From Xiphydria camelus (Eukaryota > Arthropoda > Insecta > Hymenoptera > Xiphydriidae), in NCBI GenBank assembly GCA_963678675.1, contig OY783194.1, positions 16,731,370-16,795,369 on the forward strand: a stretch of DNA of 64,000 bases, given 5' to 3'. The notes under the pieces are model-generated. The model had not been told where the DNA came from, made no database searches, and saw only the letters and a program-made list of their open reading frames with translations. The position numbers and the translations under genes were made by a program. Shown one piece after another: positions 20,123-30,546 of the stretch; the first letter of the stretch is position 1; the number at the start of each line of letters is the position of its first letter.

Positions 20123-20695
20123 CAGGGTATACATTTGATGCGATATATGTTATCCGTAGTAATTTTGCCTCCTGATCACGAATCCGGTGTCAAAATTTAG
20201 CTATCACGTCACATTTTTTTAGTCTCAAAAAACCAGCCAGAAATCATGATTTTCAAAAAGTTAATGACCTTGAACCAAATTCGGTATAGGGTTGCTTTTT
20301 CGGTCGCTGATGACGAATATGAAGTTATATTTACAAAAATTCAAAATTTTTGAAAATCTAGTCCGCCATATTGGATCCGCCATCTTTAATTTTTAAAATC
20401 TGACTTCAGATTCATCATCAGCGACTCAAAAAACCCTCTTATACCAAAAGGGCTTAGCGGAATAAGCATATGAAATCTGCCCCCACGTATACCAATACGA
20501 AATTTATATTATCGATAGGCATCTATGAGAAACTAAATCTTCTAAATTTTTAGCCCCCCAATCGCTATAGGAGGGGAGTTGTGAGGGGGGGAAGTAAAAT
20601 CGAAAAACAGCTTTTTCTCCGGAACGGCTCGATCGATTTTCATGAAAAAAATTTATGTTACTTGTTCTGAAGAGCCAATTTCAAAAAAAAATTCA
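20120..20695 (-). repeat. Dispersed repeat family A, copy 1
   Basis: This block is the reverse complement of about 47640-48165 (shared phrases include 'catttgatgcgatatatgtt', 'ctcctgatcacgaatccggt' and 'atcgataggcatctatgaga'). It contains 'ccgccatattggatccgcca'. No coding sequence was found. It is cut by the 3' end of the next non-LTR element. Confidence 0.85.
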
Positions 20696-20699
20696 TATT

Positions 20700-21610
20700 A
20701 CTTCTACCCCATATAGGCACCCTGGTTTGGCTAGCGCCTCTATAAGATAGAGCCTTTTTTTGAGTCTGTCTATTTTTGCTCTTTTCATAATTCCTCACGC
20801 CATTTATTGCTCTACTCGCTTTCCCTGCCATCGCCCTTACGTGTTTGCCGTGTCCATTATTTGAAGAGAACCAAAAGCCTAAGTATTTAAATCTCTCCAC
20901 TACTTCCTGCCTATTATCGTCCCTCCCTCGTTTCTTTTTTCCCAGTCTTCGTCTATATCGTCTAGAAATAGACAGAACAACAGCGGGCTTAACGGGCACC
21001 CTTGTCTTACCCCATAAGTCGTATCGAATTCGTCTGTGATCCCTTCCCCCGTGATTATGTCGTTCTTCGTCTTACTGTATATGTTTTCGATTATTCTGTA
21101 CATGTGACCCCTTACCCCCATCTTCCTCAGTTTTTTCAGCAGTAAGTCCCTGTCTACTATATCGAACGCCTTCCTTAGGTCCACAAATGCTACGTACAGC
21201 TTCCCCTTCTCTTCATTCAGTTTATTTCCAATTAATGCGTTGAGTACGAATACGTGATCCCTTATCCCCCTCCCCTTCCTGAAACCAGTCTGGCTTTCCC
21301 GTAGCATCCCTTTTCTCTTTGCCCACTCCCTTAGTCTGTTCGTTATTATGTTTGTCAATATCTTGTATCCTACGTTTAATAATGCCATTCCCCTATAGTT
21401 TCCTACCTCCCTTTCCTCCCCTGATTTAAATATTGGGTACAATCTCGCTTTTTCCCATCCCCCTATTATTCTCCCCCTGTTCCACACTTCGTTTAGTATA
21501 TCCTGAATTTCCTCTAGCCATTTTCCTGGCAGTGCCTTTATAAATTCTATTCCTATCCCCTCTTCTCCTGCCGCTTTGCCATTTTTTATCTTTTTTATAG
21601 CGTCTAACAT
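20700..21610 (-). pseudogene. Reverse transcriptase domain, catalytic YADD segment deleted
   Basis: The minus-strand frame 21610-20900 holds I-K-N-G-K-A-A-G, Y-R-G-M-A-L-L-N-V-G-Y-K-I-L, G-F-R-K-G-R-G-I-R-D-H, F-V-D-L-R-K-A-F-D and G-V-R-Q-G-C-P-L-S-P-L-L-F. It stops after L-F-L-D-D-I-D. The following sequence is in another frame and resumes at E-V-V-E-R-F-K-Y-L-G-F-W, which belongs after the active site. So the block with the Y-x-D-D catalytic pair has been lost near 20920-20950. The element could not reverse transcribe. Confidence 0.85.
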
Positions 21611-21906
21611 TTCCTCAAGTCCTATTTCTTGGTTTAGCTCTTCCTCCTGGGGCTCTTCCTCCTCTTCTATTTCCGTTTCCCTATTTTCCGCCCTTCTTTC
21701 TCCCTCTGCGCCTAACGGTTCTTTAAAATGTTTTACCCACTCTTTTTTTTCGATGTTCTGCCCCTTTACTTGCCTCGATTTCCTGAACCCCCTTAATGCC
21801 TCCCAGAATTCCTTCGTGTCTTTACTTTTCTCTACTTTTTCCTATTTTTCCTTGTATCAATCCCGCTTCTTCTCCTTATAGATTTCTTTTAGTTTTTTCC
21901 TTTGCA
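21611..21906 (-). other. Linker between endonuclease and RT of the second LINE
   Basis: On the minus strand this is purine-rich, Glu/Lys-rich coding remnant with stops (for example in the stretch around 21840). It has no domain signature. It is the spacer normally found between the endonuclease and RT domains. Confidence 0.5.
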
Positions 21907-22669
21907 TCACCAGCTCTTTTTTTGTGTCTTCCCCTTGTTTTTCAGGAATTTTTTTAAACAGGTCCATACTATCTTCCTCTGTTCTCTACATTCCCCATTG
22001 AACCATGTCCTTTCCCCTCCTTTTCCCCTTTTCAACATTCCAAGTTCTTGCGCTGTTTCTTTGATGCTGGTTTTTAATTTTTCCCACTGTTCTTCTGGTC
22101 CGCTCCTGTCCCTCCTTTCTTCCCATTTCTTTTCCATTGCTTCATAGTATTCCTTCACTTTCTCCCTGTTCCACACCAACTTTCCTTCCCCTTGCCTACT
22201 ATCATTTGTATTGCTGTTAAATATTCTTTCTAACGGAATGCGAGTCGATAAAGAGAAGGTCACTGGGAGGTGGTCTGAGTCGATTCTCGGCTTGACTTGG
22301 ATACTTTTGATCCATTTTTCCCCCTCCCCTTCTATGGCAATGACGTAGTCGATGACTGAGCCTCCCCCCTCCCTTATCCATGTTAGTTTCCCCTCGCGGT
22401 CTCCACACATTCTTCCGTTCATCACAGTCATGTCCCATTCCTCACACAGTCTCAACAGTTTCTTCCCTTCCGCGTTTACAGTTTTATCTTCTGATTTTCT
22501 TCGCCCCTCCCGCTCCCCCCCCCTCGCCTACTGCTTGCTCGGTTCCTATTCTCGCATTAAAATCTCCCACACATATCACACTCATTCCTCCCTCTACTTC
22601 GTTTTTTAAGAGGTTCTCTAATTTTTCGGCTGCGTTTTTCATTCCTACGTTATTGTATAATGTTATTAT
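21907..22669 (-). pseudogene. APE-type endonuclease, C-terminal half
   Basis: Minus-strand coding carries I-C-V-G-D-F-N-A-R-I-G (about 22550-22580). After a frame change it carries W-D-M-T-V-M-N-G, L-T-W-I-R-E, S-V-I-D-Y-V and D-S-D-H-L-P-V. The G-D-F-N and S-D-H residues are catalytic in this family. The N-terminal half is on the far side of the gypsy insertion (28730-29060). A G-run near 22515-22530 coincides with one frameshift. Confidence 0.8.
22666..22669. repeat. gypsy target duplication TTAT, left
   Basis: TTAT directly precedes the left LTR and is repeated at 28726-28729 after the right LTR. A 4-bp duplication is usual for Ty3/gypsy. Confidence 0.7.
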
Positions 22670-22941
22670 TGTAGGATGGGACAGGTGAAGAGAGACACAA
22701 GATTGATGTGGAAAACGTATCTATTTCGATCCCATGAAAACTCGCGTCGTCGCAGCCTTAGCGGACACCTCCGCCTCGTTCTCACGCCTCGCGTCGACTC
22801 TCTCGATCACTCCCACTACCACGCCTACCTCGCCGCGACTCGCGCGCTGTTGCCGACTTCTGTCGCTCGCTCTCCTGCGCTCTCTCGTCCGCATCCCGCG
22901 CGCGCTCACCCGGCAATGCGCCAACATTCTCGGGCCCTACA
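22670..22941 (-). repeat. gypsy 3' LTR
   Basis: Begins TGTAGGATGGGACAGG and ends CGGGCCCTACA on the plus strand. It is near-identical to 28456-28725 (a few substitutions and a short indel near 22714), so the insertion is fairly young. LTR frames here are not genes. Confidence 0.9.
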
Positions 22942-22968
22942 TCCGCCCCCCCCCCCCCCCCCCCCTCG
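22942..22968 (-). promoter_or_regulatory. Polypurine tract of gypsy
   Basis: On the minus strand, a run of about 18 G followed by CGGA ends exactly at the 3' LTR. This is the position of the plus-strand primer of reverse transcription. The long G-run is unusual. Confidence 0.7.
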
Positions 22969-24390
22969 CAACGACATTCGACCCCGACTGTTCTTGTTCC
23001 TCGCTATCTGCGCCATCTTCAGAGTCGTCGATCTCTTCATCTCGAACCCAAAACTTCATGTGATCTGCGGCTGTTGAAGCTTGTGATGGTCCTTCGTGCT
23101 CCCCGACTTTGCGAACCGCGTACCGATCGTTGCGCAAGACCCTCGATACTTCGTAAGGTCCGAGAAACTTTGCTGCGAATTTTAACCCAGGTCCTTGCTG
23201 AGTTCGTCGGATCGCAACCAAGTCTCCTTCGCGGTAATGTTTCGCTTCCTTCCTCTTCTTGTTATAGCCTCGTTGGTTTTCTTTCTGAATCTTCGTGATC
23301 TCTCCTTTGCTTGAAGTCGTAGTTCGTCGCGTTTTTCTTCAAAGGAAGTGACCCACTCACTCTCGATGAGATCACGAATATGCGGATCTTCGCGGATGCG
23401 TGCGTCCGATCCGAACAACAATCGAAACGGCGTCATCCCAATACTTCGATGGGGTGTGGTATTCAAATACAGCTGGGCCGTGTTCAACCACTCTTCTGGC
23501 TTCGGTGCTGACAACTTTGTTAATAGTGGAATGAGCGTGCGATTTACGCGCTCCACCTGCCCGTTTGACCTTGGAATGCCCGTCGTCGTCAGTACGTACT
23601 GAATCTTCTCGTGCTCACAAAAATCTCTGAAGTCCTGTGACGTGAATACCGTACCTCGATCGGAGATGATTCTTCTGGGATTTCCGAACGTTACAGCTTG
23701 TTTCTTCAGTCGATCTAACACCTCAGCTGTCATCGTCGATTTAGTCGCATACAGCCACGTGAACTTCGAAAAGCTGTCGACCACAACAAAAATATGTTTG
23801 TAGCTTTTCTTCGTCGTTGCTAGAGGACCCAAATGATCGATATGGAACGTATCTAGAGGCACCTCCCCTTTGTCGATTGGATTCAGGAATCCCTCTTGCT
23901 GACCCTGCTTCTTTTCCGCCAAAATACAAACAACGCAATTTCGGACAACTTTCTCCACTTTCGTTCGTAGGTTTTGTAGCCAATAGTCTCTCTTCACGAG
24001 AGCTTCTGTTTTGCTCACGGAAAAATGACCCCTCTCATGTGCCTGTTTGATGATTTGAGTTTGCATTCCTTTTGGAACCACAAGCCGGACATCATCGTCG
24101 ACCTCTCGAAACAGCAGACCTCCACGGATGATATATCCGCGGGCTTCATCCCGTTTTGCTAACTCCATTACTCGATGCATCTCTGAGTCGTCTTCCTGCG
24201 CTTTCTTCAGTCGTGGCATCAATCCTTTGCTGGCTTCGTCAATGCGCATGCACATCGGCAACGGGTTGCGGCTGAGCGCGTCCACGTGCATCATGCTCTT
24301 GCCTGGGCGGTGCTCGATGGTGTACCTGAAATCTCCCAGATGCAGTGCCCACCTCGCGACACGCACGCACAGGTCTTTCTTACTCATCAT
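22969..24390 (-). pseudogene. gypsy integrase with GPY/F module
   Basis: The minus-strand frame 24390-23182 carries an H-x3-H and C-x2-C zinc site (H-E-R-G-H, C-V-V-C), then the DDE core: F-H-I-D-H-L-G-P, I-I-S-D-R-G-T, and G-I-P-R-S-N-G-Q-V-E-R. After a frame change near 23200 the next frame (23221-22937) gives K-F-L-G-P-Y-E-V and N-D-R-Y-A-V, the GPY/F module at the integrase end. It would insert the cDNA into chromosomes. The residues of the active site are all present. The shift before the GPY/F module separates the C-terminal domain. Confidence 0.85.
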
Positions 24391-24409
24391 CTGCGTAAAC
24401 GCGCGGCAG

Positions 24410-25602
24410 TCAGTGAATCTTAAACGGAATCGCTAACAAATAAATACGGAACTTTTTAAGCGCCTTTACAATCGCGAGTACCTCGAGCTCGTAGCTTGGA
24501 TACTTTTCTTCGGCGGGCGTGGTCTTGCCACTCGCGTAATACACTGGATGCAACGCCTTGTCTTCGCTATTTCGCTGCAGCAGAATTGCGCCATAGCCGT
24601 GTTTTGATGCATCGGTGTGCAGTTCGGTTTCTGCGCCTACGCGATACAAATTCAACACCGGCTGATTACTCAATATTGTTTTCAATCGTACAAACGCGTC
24701 GTTCTCCGTATCGCCAAACTCGAATTTTACGTTCGCTTTCAACAGGCTCGTCAACGGTCGCGCAATAAAAGAATACCCATGGACGAATTTACGGAAATAC
24801 CCGGTCAAACCGAGAAATCCTTGAATCTGTCGTACATTCGTCGGCTTTGGGAACTTCATGACTGCTACGATCTTTCTATCGCTCGGATGGACATGCCCAT
24901 TTTCAATAACATGACCCAAGAACTCGATTCTGGTTTGTAGGAAAGCGCATTTTTCCCAATTCACTATCAATCCGGTCTCGCTCGCAGCGCTTAATACCAG
25001 CTTTAGGTTCGCCAACCCAATCTCGTAATCTTTCGACGGTATAATTAGGTCGTCCATGTACGTCAACACGACCCCTTCGCGAATCAAATCTTTAAATGCG
25101 GCGTTTATGAATTTTTGAAAGACAGTTGGCGAGTTGCACAGACCGAAAGGTACTCTTAAAAACTCAAAATGGCCGTCAGATACTATAAAGGCCGTATACT
25201 TCTGACTCGACTCATCTACTGGTACATGGAAAAATCCATTCTTTAAATCAAGTGTGCTGAACACTCTCGCGTCTTGCAACCTGTCCAGCTGATCTTCTAT
25301 CAGAGGCAAAGGGTCGCGATCTTTAATTATTTCCTTGTTGAGGAGTCGATAATCTACGCAGAGCCTCTTGCTATCGTTTTTTTTCGCTACCAAGACAACA
25401 GGACTCGCATAGTCGGACACGGATTGTCGAACAATATCGTCATCGAGCCACTCGCTAATCTGTGCATTGACTTGCTCTTGCTCGTGTGGAGCCAATCGTC
25501 TCGCTCTCTGGTACACTGGCTCTTCGTCTTTCAGCACAAGCGTCATTCTTACACCTACTTCGCGCGTCTTTACAGGGCAGTAACTAGCGACAATATCTTG
25601 TA
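24410..25602 (-). CDS. gypsy reverse transcriptase and RNase H
   Basis: A long open frame (25780-24410) covers RT and RNase H: L-C-V-D-Y-R-x-L-N, S-T-L-D-L-K-N-G-F-F-H, V-P-F-G-L-C-N-S-P, and catalytic Y-M-D-D, then F-L-G-L-T-G-Y-F-R-K-F and the RNase H start L-H-T-D-A-S-K-H-G-Y-G. The first 60 codons of this frame lie inside the MITE at 25603-26423, so the true RT part starts at 25602. Integrase follows after a break at about 24390-24430. Active-site residues are intact. Confidence 0.85.
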
Positions 25603-26423
25603 CCGCATGTCCTATGGCCAACCGCGCAGGTGAGCTGCGACCTGAATTCTTGACTTCGGCAATATTTATGGTACAGTTAGAGTGGGCTTCAGACGAGTGC
25701 GCTGCATAAGAACGAAAAGTGTCGACTGCTCTTCTAATAGCTGTCAATTCGGGAGATCGAAACGTTTCGTGTAACCTCAAAATCGTAAAGTTTTGAATTA
25801 GTAGTGAATAATTTGTAGAAGTGATGAGAAATAATTATAAATAATCTTCCGAATTCTGTGTGTGACACCTTAAGTATCGCTCACGCCACTTCGTAAAACT
25901 ACTTCCTAGACACGCGCGGTGCTAGCGCGGAAATAATTTCTGAAACAAATAGGCATGAGGCGTGTAATTCGGTTGGACGTCGAAAAAACCCGAATGATTG
26001 TTAATTCTCACTTCTGAACATTACTTACCATTTATTCAAAGATTCACGATTTCGAGCTTAGACTTCGATCTCCCGAATTGATAGCCATCGGGAGATCAGA
26101 CGTTTCACACTTTTCGTAAGAACGCAGCGTAAGAGCGAAAAGCGTCGTCTGATTTCCCGATGGCTGTCAATTCGGAAGATTATTTATGATTATTTCTCAT
26201 CATTTTTCTACAAATTATTCACTACTAATTCAAAACTTTACGATTTTGAGGTTACACGAAACGCTTCGATCTCCCGAATTGACAGCTATTAGAAGAGCAG
26301 TCGACACTTTTCGTTCTTATGCAGCGCACTCGTCTGAAGCCCACTCTAATTGTACCATAAATACTGCCGAAGTCAAGAATTCAGGTCGCAGCTCACCTGC
26401 GCGGTTGGCCATAGGACATGCGG
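25603..26423. mobile_element. TA-target MITE with CCGCATGTCC ends inside gypsy pol
   Basis: TA at 25601-25602 and 26424-26425 flank an 821-base insert. Its arms (CCGCATGTCCTATGGCCAAC... and the reverse) run about 230 bases. A smaller internal hairpin at 26050-26180 carries 'cgggagatcagacg'-like text. The same 'acatgcggta' end and the 'attcacgatttcgagg' motif appear near 45325-45555, 45815 and 46140, so it belongs to a family with several members here. Removing it with one TA rejoins the gypsy frame. Confidence 0.9.
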
Positions 26424-27041
26424 TATAATCTCCTTATGCTGCTGGGTTTGGACGTCGGACAGATCTACTACATTTACGTCGTGATATTCAATCAGATTGA
26501 TTTGAAATATCTCTGGCATCTCGTTATCGTTCGCGGATGAAGTCTCGCTCGAAGGGCTAACCGTAGCCTTACCGCGTTTCACGCTCAAATCTATCGTGTG
26601 AATGAAATCTCGACCGATCAACAATTTGTGTCGCAACACGTCGTCAGATACAACTCGAATGAGAATCGGGTAAGAGTGCCCATCTATCGTCAAATTCGCT
26701 CGAAACTCTCCCAGCGTCTCGTTCGTTTCCGTCCCTACGCCTCGAAACGGAATCGTCTTACTCTCTCGAATCGCGGTGACCCTATCTTTACGTATTCGTC
26801 CGCGCGCATAATTATTATGTCGCTGCCGTTGTCGAGCATCGCCACGATCGGAAACCCGTCTATTAAAACTTCTTTGTCCTACTTCTTTTCTTTCGTCTGA
26901 GTTATCGCGCGCAGCTATTTTTCGTCGCGTCTTTCTTTTTCTGACATTTCGCGGCGATATGTCCGTGTTCGCCGCACCCGAAACACTTCGTACCCTGATC
27001 TTTCGTCGGACAAGTCGCGCTGATATGATCACGGTGACCAC
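26424..27041 (-). pseudogene. gypsy protease region
   Basis: In one minus-strand frame near 26780-26890 lies A-M-L-D-N-G-S-D, an aspartic protease active site in the D-x-G form with Asn between. A second frame (27041-26426) carries I-G-R-D-F-I-H near 26610, the later conserved I-G-x-D. The two are split by a frameshift near 26755. It would process Gag-Pol. It directly follows the gag knuckles and precedes RT. Confidence 0.75.
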
Positions 27042-28196
27042 AATTAAAACATCGCTTCGTTACGCTATCCTTTTTCTCGCCCGATACGCCCTTTTCGTTC
27101 GAAACGCTTTTTTCAGCGGACTCACTTTTCGCGCTCGCAATCTTATCGCTCTTATACTTAGCACCACCGGTCTTCTCGTTCGTTTTCGTACTGGAATTCG
27201 TCGTGTAATTTCGGTCGCGCAGCGAAATTTCTTCGAACGCCTGTAGAAGAGATTGGCACGATCTGAAGCCCTGCAGGCGTGCCACATCGCGCAGCTGATT
27301 GTCTGGAATACCGTCGATGATATAGCTTAGCACTTCGTCGTCGTCCATTATGAGGTGATTCGCGAGAATCCTTTTGTCGTGGACGTAGTCGTGAAAAGTC
27401 TCCGTCCTCTTCCAAATACGCTCCTCGAATCGTCGTCGCATCGTGATTTTGTTTGGTCGATGGTAAAACATATTCCGTAGCTCGGCCAAAACGTCGTTGG
27501 GGAACATTGCGTGTATTCCGGTTTGGAATGAAACCATTCTTTTGCCTTCCCCTTGAGTCGCGTCCCAATTAAAATCTTCGTCGTGTCGTTGTTGAGTCGG
27601 TACGCGTCTCTCAGAAACATCACCTGTCGTTCCCACGTCTCGAATACTTCGGCATTTCCGTCGAAATGGCTGAGAAGATCTGCGATCGTTGAAATATTTA
27701 TTTTCGTCGTTACGGACGCGCCGCCGATCGCGCCGCGTGCGTCTGCTCGTTCGTTGCGTGCATGGCGTCGGTTCTCGTCTTCTCTGTCGGTAACGTCGGC
27801 GTCACTGTTGCCAGCAGGCGGCTGGGAACTGCCGTCGGTCTGCCGCTGCGCTCTACGAAGTATCTCGATCTCGCGACGTGCCAACTCGAGTTCCCGTTCG
27901 GCTAATTCTTTCTCACGTTTGTACAACGCGATCTCGCGTTCACCGGACCACGCCATAGCGGCGCCACTTTCGTCTAAAGTTCCTCCGCCGCACGCGTTAT
28001 CCTGTCTGCCAGCTTCACCGCACCACTCGATAGCTGGATCCGCGGTCACAATTCGTTCGATCAGCTCGGCTTTGTTTCCGGACAGACTGAGTCCGTTCGT
28101 CTTCAAAATGTCCATCATTTGTGTCACCGTTATGGCGTACACGTCACTCTTCGAAATCTTCATTATTTTCGTCGGGTTGTTCGTCGTTAGTATCAT
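26902..28196 (-). pseudogene. gypsy gag with N-terminal SAP-like domain and two zinc knuckles
   Basis: From ATG 28196 the frame carries a stretch M-D-I-L-K-T-N-G-L-S-L-S-G-N-K-A-E-L-I-E-R-I near residues 28-49. It matches the SAP helix-extended-helix DNA-binding fold. A Glu/Arg-rich helix (residues about 88-115) follows, then a capsid-like region. Near 27520 the frame shifts to 27500-26902, which holds the rest of the capsid and two knuckles, C-F-N-C-G-H-R-D-H-I-S-A-T-C and C-F-G-C-G-E-H-G-H-I-A-A-K-C. Gag packages RNA. A SAP domain at its start is uncommon and could tether particles or DNA to chromatin; that role is inference. Confidence 0.8.
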
Positions 28197-28335
28197 TCAC
28201 TCGTCGTTGGCGTCGTTCGTCGCTGATGTCGTTCGTCGTTGGCGTCGTTCGTCGTTGGCGTCGTTCGTCGCTGGTGTCGTTCGTCGTTGGCGTCGTTCGT
28301 CGTTGGCGTAGTTCGTCGTTGGCGTCGTTCGCGCA
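28195..28335 (-). repeat. 15-bp minisatellite at the gypsy leader/gag start
   Basis: 'gtcgttcgtcgttggc' and variants ('gctgatgtcgttcg', 'gctggtgtcg') repeat about nine times in multiples of 15 bases. On the minus strand it reads through as N/D/T/R/Q-rich codons just upstream of the gag ATG. It probably expanded by slippage. Confidence 0.85.
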
Positions 28336-28432
28336 CGAAGTCAACACGTGGTTCGTCTAGCCGCCATGTTCTTCGTTTGCCCGTATTTCGTCCTTTTCAC
28401 TTCGCACAACACTCGCGGTCTCTCAGTATCCC
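28336..28432 (-). other. gypsy leader between PBS and gag
   Basis: Untranslated leader with no feature beyond the adjacent minisatellite. Confidence 0.4.
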
Positions 28433-28450
28433 ATCCCGGACGAGCCCCCA
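28433..28450 (-). promoter_or_regulatory. Primer binding site, tRNA-Pro type
   Basis: The minus strand reads TGGGGGCTCGTCCGGGAT five bases inside the 5' LTR. This 18-mer is complementary to the 3' end of tRNA-Pro, the primer also used by murine leukaemia virus and relatives. It fixes the orientation of the element. Confidence 0.85.
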
Positions 28451-28455
28451 AAGTT

Positions 28456-28725
28456 TGTAGGATGGAACAGGTGAAGAGAGACACAAGATTGATGTGGAAT
28501 GTATCTATTTCGATCGCATGAAAACTCGCGTCGTCGCAGCCTTAGCGGACACCTCCGCCTCGTTCTCACGCCTCGCGTCGACTCTCTCGATCACTCCCAC
28601 TACCGCGCCTACCTCGCCGCGACTCGCGCGCTGTTGCCGACTTCCGTCGCTCGCTCTCCCGCGCTCTCTCGTCCGCATTCCGCGCGCGCTCACCCGGCAA
28701 CGCGCCAATGTTCTCGGGCTCTACA
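28456..28725 (-). repeat. gypsy 5' LTR
   Basis: TGTAGG...CTCTACA on plus, the partner of 22670-22941. It would contain the promoter for minus-strand transcription. Its flank TTAT at 28726-28729 matches the left flank. Confidence 0.9.
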
Positions 28726-28729
28726 TTAT

Positions 28730-29062
28730 TTTGCCGTTTTTCCCCTCCTCTGTCTTGATTCTCTCAATTATCATCCCCAGCTCCCATTCTCGTGTTTTTA
28801 TGTCTTTGTCTAATTCTGTTCTAATTCCCACCAAATGGCCCCCTATTGCCCTTCCTTTTTTGCTCTCTTTTTTTTGCTGCTTTTGTCGCCCATTAATACC
28901 CCTTATCTAGTCCTTCAATAAAACCGGCTTCCCTCTTTTTTTCTAGCCACGTCTCCTGTATTATGATTACGTCGTAGTTTTTAAGAAAATCCCATGCATT
29001 TTTAAGTTTCATTACCCCCGCAATGTTCCATGTAATCGCTTTTATGTTGTTAACCCCTTGAC
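28730..29062 (-). pseudogene. APE-type endonuclease, N-terminal half, of the second LINE
   Basis: The minus-strand frame contains I-K-A-I-T-W-N-I-A-G-V, W-D-F-L-K-N-Y-D-V-I-I-I-Q-E-T-W-L. The W-N-I-A-G and Q-E-T-W motifs are the first two catalytic blocks of the endonuclease. The remainder lies at 21907-22669 beyond the gypsy insertion, which entered between this half and the G-D-F-N block. Confidence 0.85.
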
Positions 29063-30546
29063 TCACGAAAAAGCTGATTTCGCCTCTCTTCCGCGTCCCC
29101 TCTCTCCTCGCTTCCCCATCGTTCCCTGCTGCCTCTTCGTACCCCGTTGTCCCCTCGCCTCTCGTTGTCCTTTCGTTCCAGCTTTGTCTAGCATTCGTTC
29201 CACGCTTTCCAGATGCCATTCACGTACAGCTTCATGTATCGCTCTCTCACCGTTTTTCCTCTGCTACTTTCGATTCCCGCTTGTCTGTGTATCTATACTT
29301 GTACCTCGTCCTCCCTTGGTGTTTTGTACTCCTGGAGCCAGATACCTTTCTCTTCGAGTTCGCGCTCCCTTGACAGTAATGCCATCTTGTCCTCTATTGA
29401 CTTCAAACGTACTAACACCCCCCCCCAGCCATTGGTTCTGTGCTCACTAGTTCTATCGCTAGCCCCGCCTCACTGCGTAGCATCGATTGTATTTTTCTGT
29501 CCAGATTTCTTCCCGTCGTTCTAATCCCTTGTATTATGACTGTTTTTCTTCTCCTTCTCCTCGCCTTCATTTCGTATTCGAGCTCCCTTTCTGCTAGCGG
29601 CTCTGGCATTTTCCACTCTTTTTGTTGCGGGTCCCGTCCTACGTTACCCCTACCTTCCTCTGCGTCGTTTTCTTCCTCTTCCTCGTCAGTTCCCCATGCG
29701 TCCTCGCTAACTGCTTTTTGTCTTAGCTCTACTCTCTCTTCTCCTTCTATCCCTCTTAGCCAGTGCAGCTCGCGTGTCTGTCCTTTCCCTGCTCCTCTTG
29801 ATGAGTTATCCTGACCCTGTCTGCCTCTCCGCTATCCCTGCACACTGGTGTTCCCGTCTCTGTCAGCCTCGGCCCCTCCTCTTGTCCTATGGATCGGCCG
29901 ACAGTCGTTACTATCGTTTCTATTTCCCTTTTTAACACTTCAATTTCTCTTTTCAGGTCCCACATGAGTTTTTTGCACTCACTGTCCCTTGTTATCCCTA
30001 ATTCCGCTCTGCGTCTTTCTTCCTGGAGTCCCATTTCTTGGCGTATCCCCTCGAATCTTTGGTTAATTTTTTTCATTAGTCGCCTTTCCATCCCCTCGAA
30101 CGGGTTTCTTATCTCTTCCCTTCCCAGATGTAACGGGGTTTGTTCCTCGCTGGCCGGTGCTGGCCCTCCGCTATCTCCGCTAGCCCTTTCCGTTTCCTGT
30201 GCTTCGTCCTGCATGGGTGTCCCCTCTTCGAGCGTCCCCTCTTGGTTTGGCTATTCCTTTTCATTTTCATTTTCATTTTCCTTCTTCTTTCCCGGTCGTG
30301 TGAGTAGGACTTTTTGCTTACCTCCTTCATACTCCCCGTCTGCCTTGTCTTTCCCAAACCCAAACTTGTCCAGAGTTTCGTCGCTTGCCTTGCTGTCTTT
30401 TTTGGCCTTCCCTGTTTTCTCTTACCGGCCGTTGCCGGTTCAGTGGGTTCCTCTCCTCCCCGTCCGCTCTTGCCGGTGGCATTTGCGTCGCCCTCTTTTC
30501 CCTCGTTTTCTGCGGCCCTAACCTCTGCTTCATGTGCCGGATTCAT
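29063..30546 (-). pseudogene. ORF1 of the second LINE (basic, coiled coil)
   Basis: Starting at ATG 30546 (minus), the frame begins M-N-P-A-H-E-A-E-V and is rich in Lys, Arg, Glu and Gly. It shifts near 30240 (a TTTTCATTTTCATTTTC slip) into 30214-29756, which has a long E/R/K heptad-like helix around 29960-30090. It shifts again into 29609-29412 with R-R-R-K-T-V-I-I-Q-G-I-R and continues to about 29063. No zinc knuckle is seen. It fits an RNA-binding, self-assembling ORF1 protein. At least three frame changes mark it as dead. Confidence 0.65.

Larger units (their letters stand above)
22670..28725 (-). mobile_element. Ty3/gypsy LTR retrotransposon
   Basis: Two LTRs of about 270 bases (22670-22941 and 28456-28725) flank gag and pol on the minus strand, with PBS at 28433-28450 and a G-rich polypurine tract at 22942-22968. 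The pol order is protease, RT, RNase H, integrase with a GPY/F module. No envelope gene lies between integrase and the 3' LTR. gag and protease have frameshifts. A TA-target MITE sits between protease and RT. It inserted into the endonuclease domain of a LINE. Confidence 0.9.

Noticed and set aside
22721..23077. Open frames in the gypsy LTR as an extra gene
   Set aside because: The same frames occur in the other LTR (28494-28910) and change at small indels. They look like chance frames in GC-rich LTR.
28195..28335. CRISPR-like array
   Set aside because: Repeats are 15 bases, contiguous and without unique spacers. It is a minisatellite in a retrotransposon of a eukaryotic genome.
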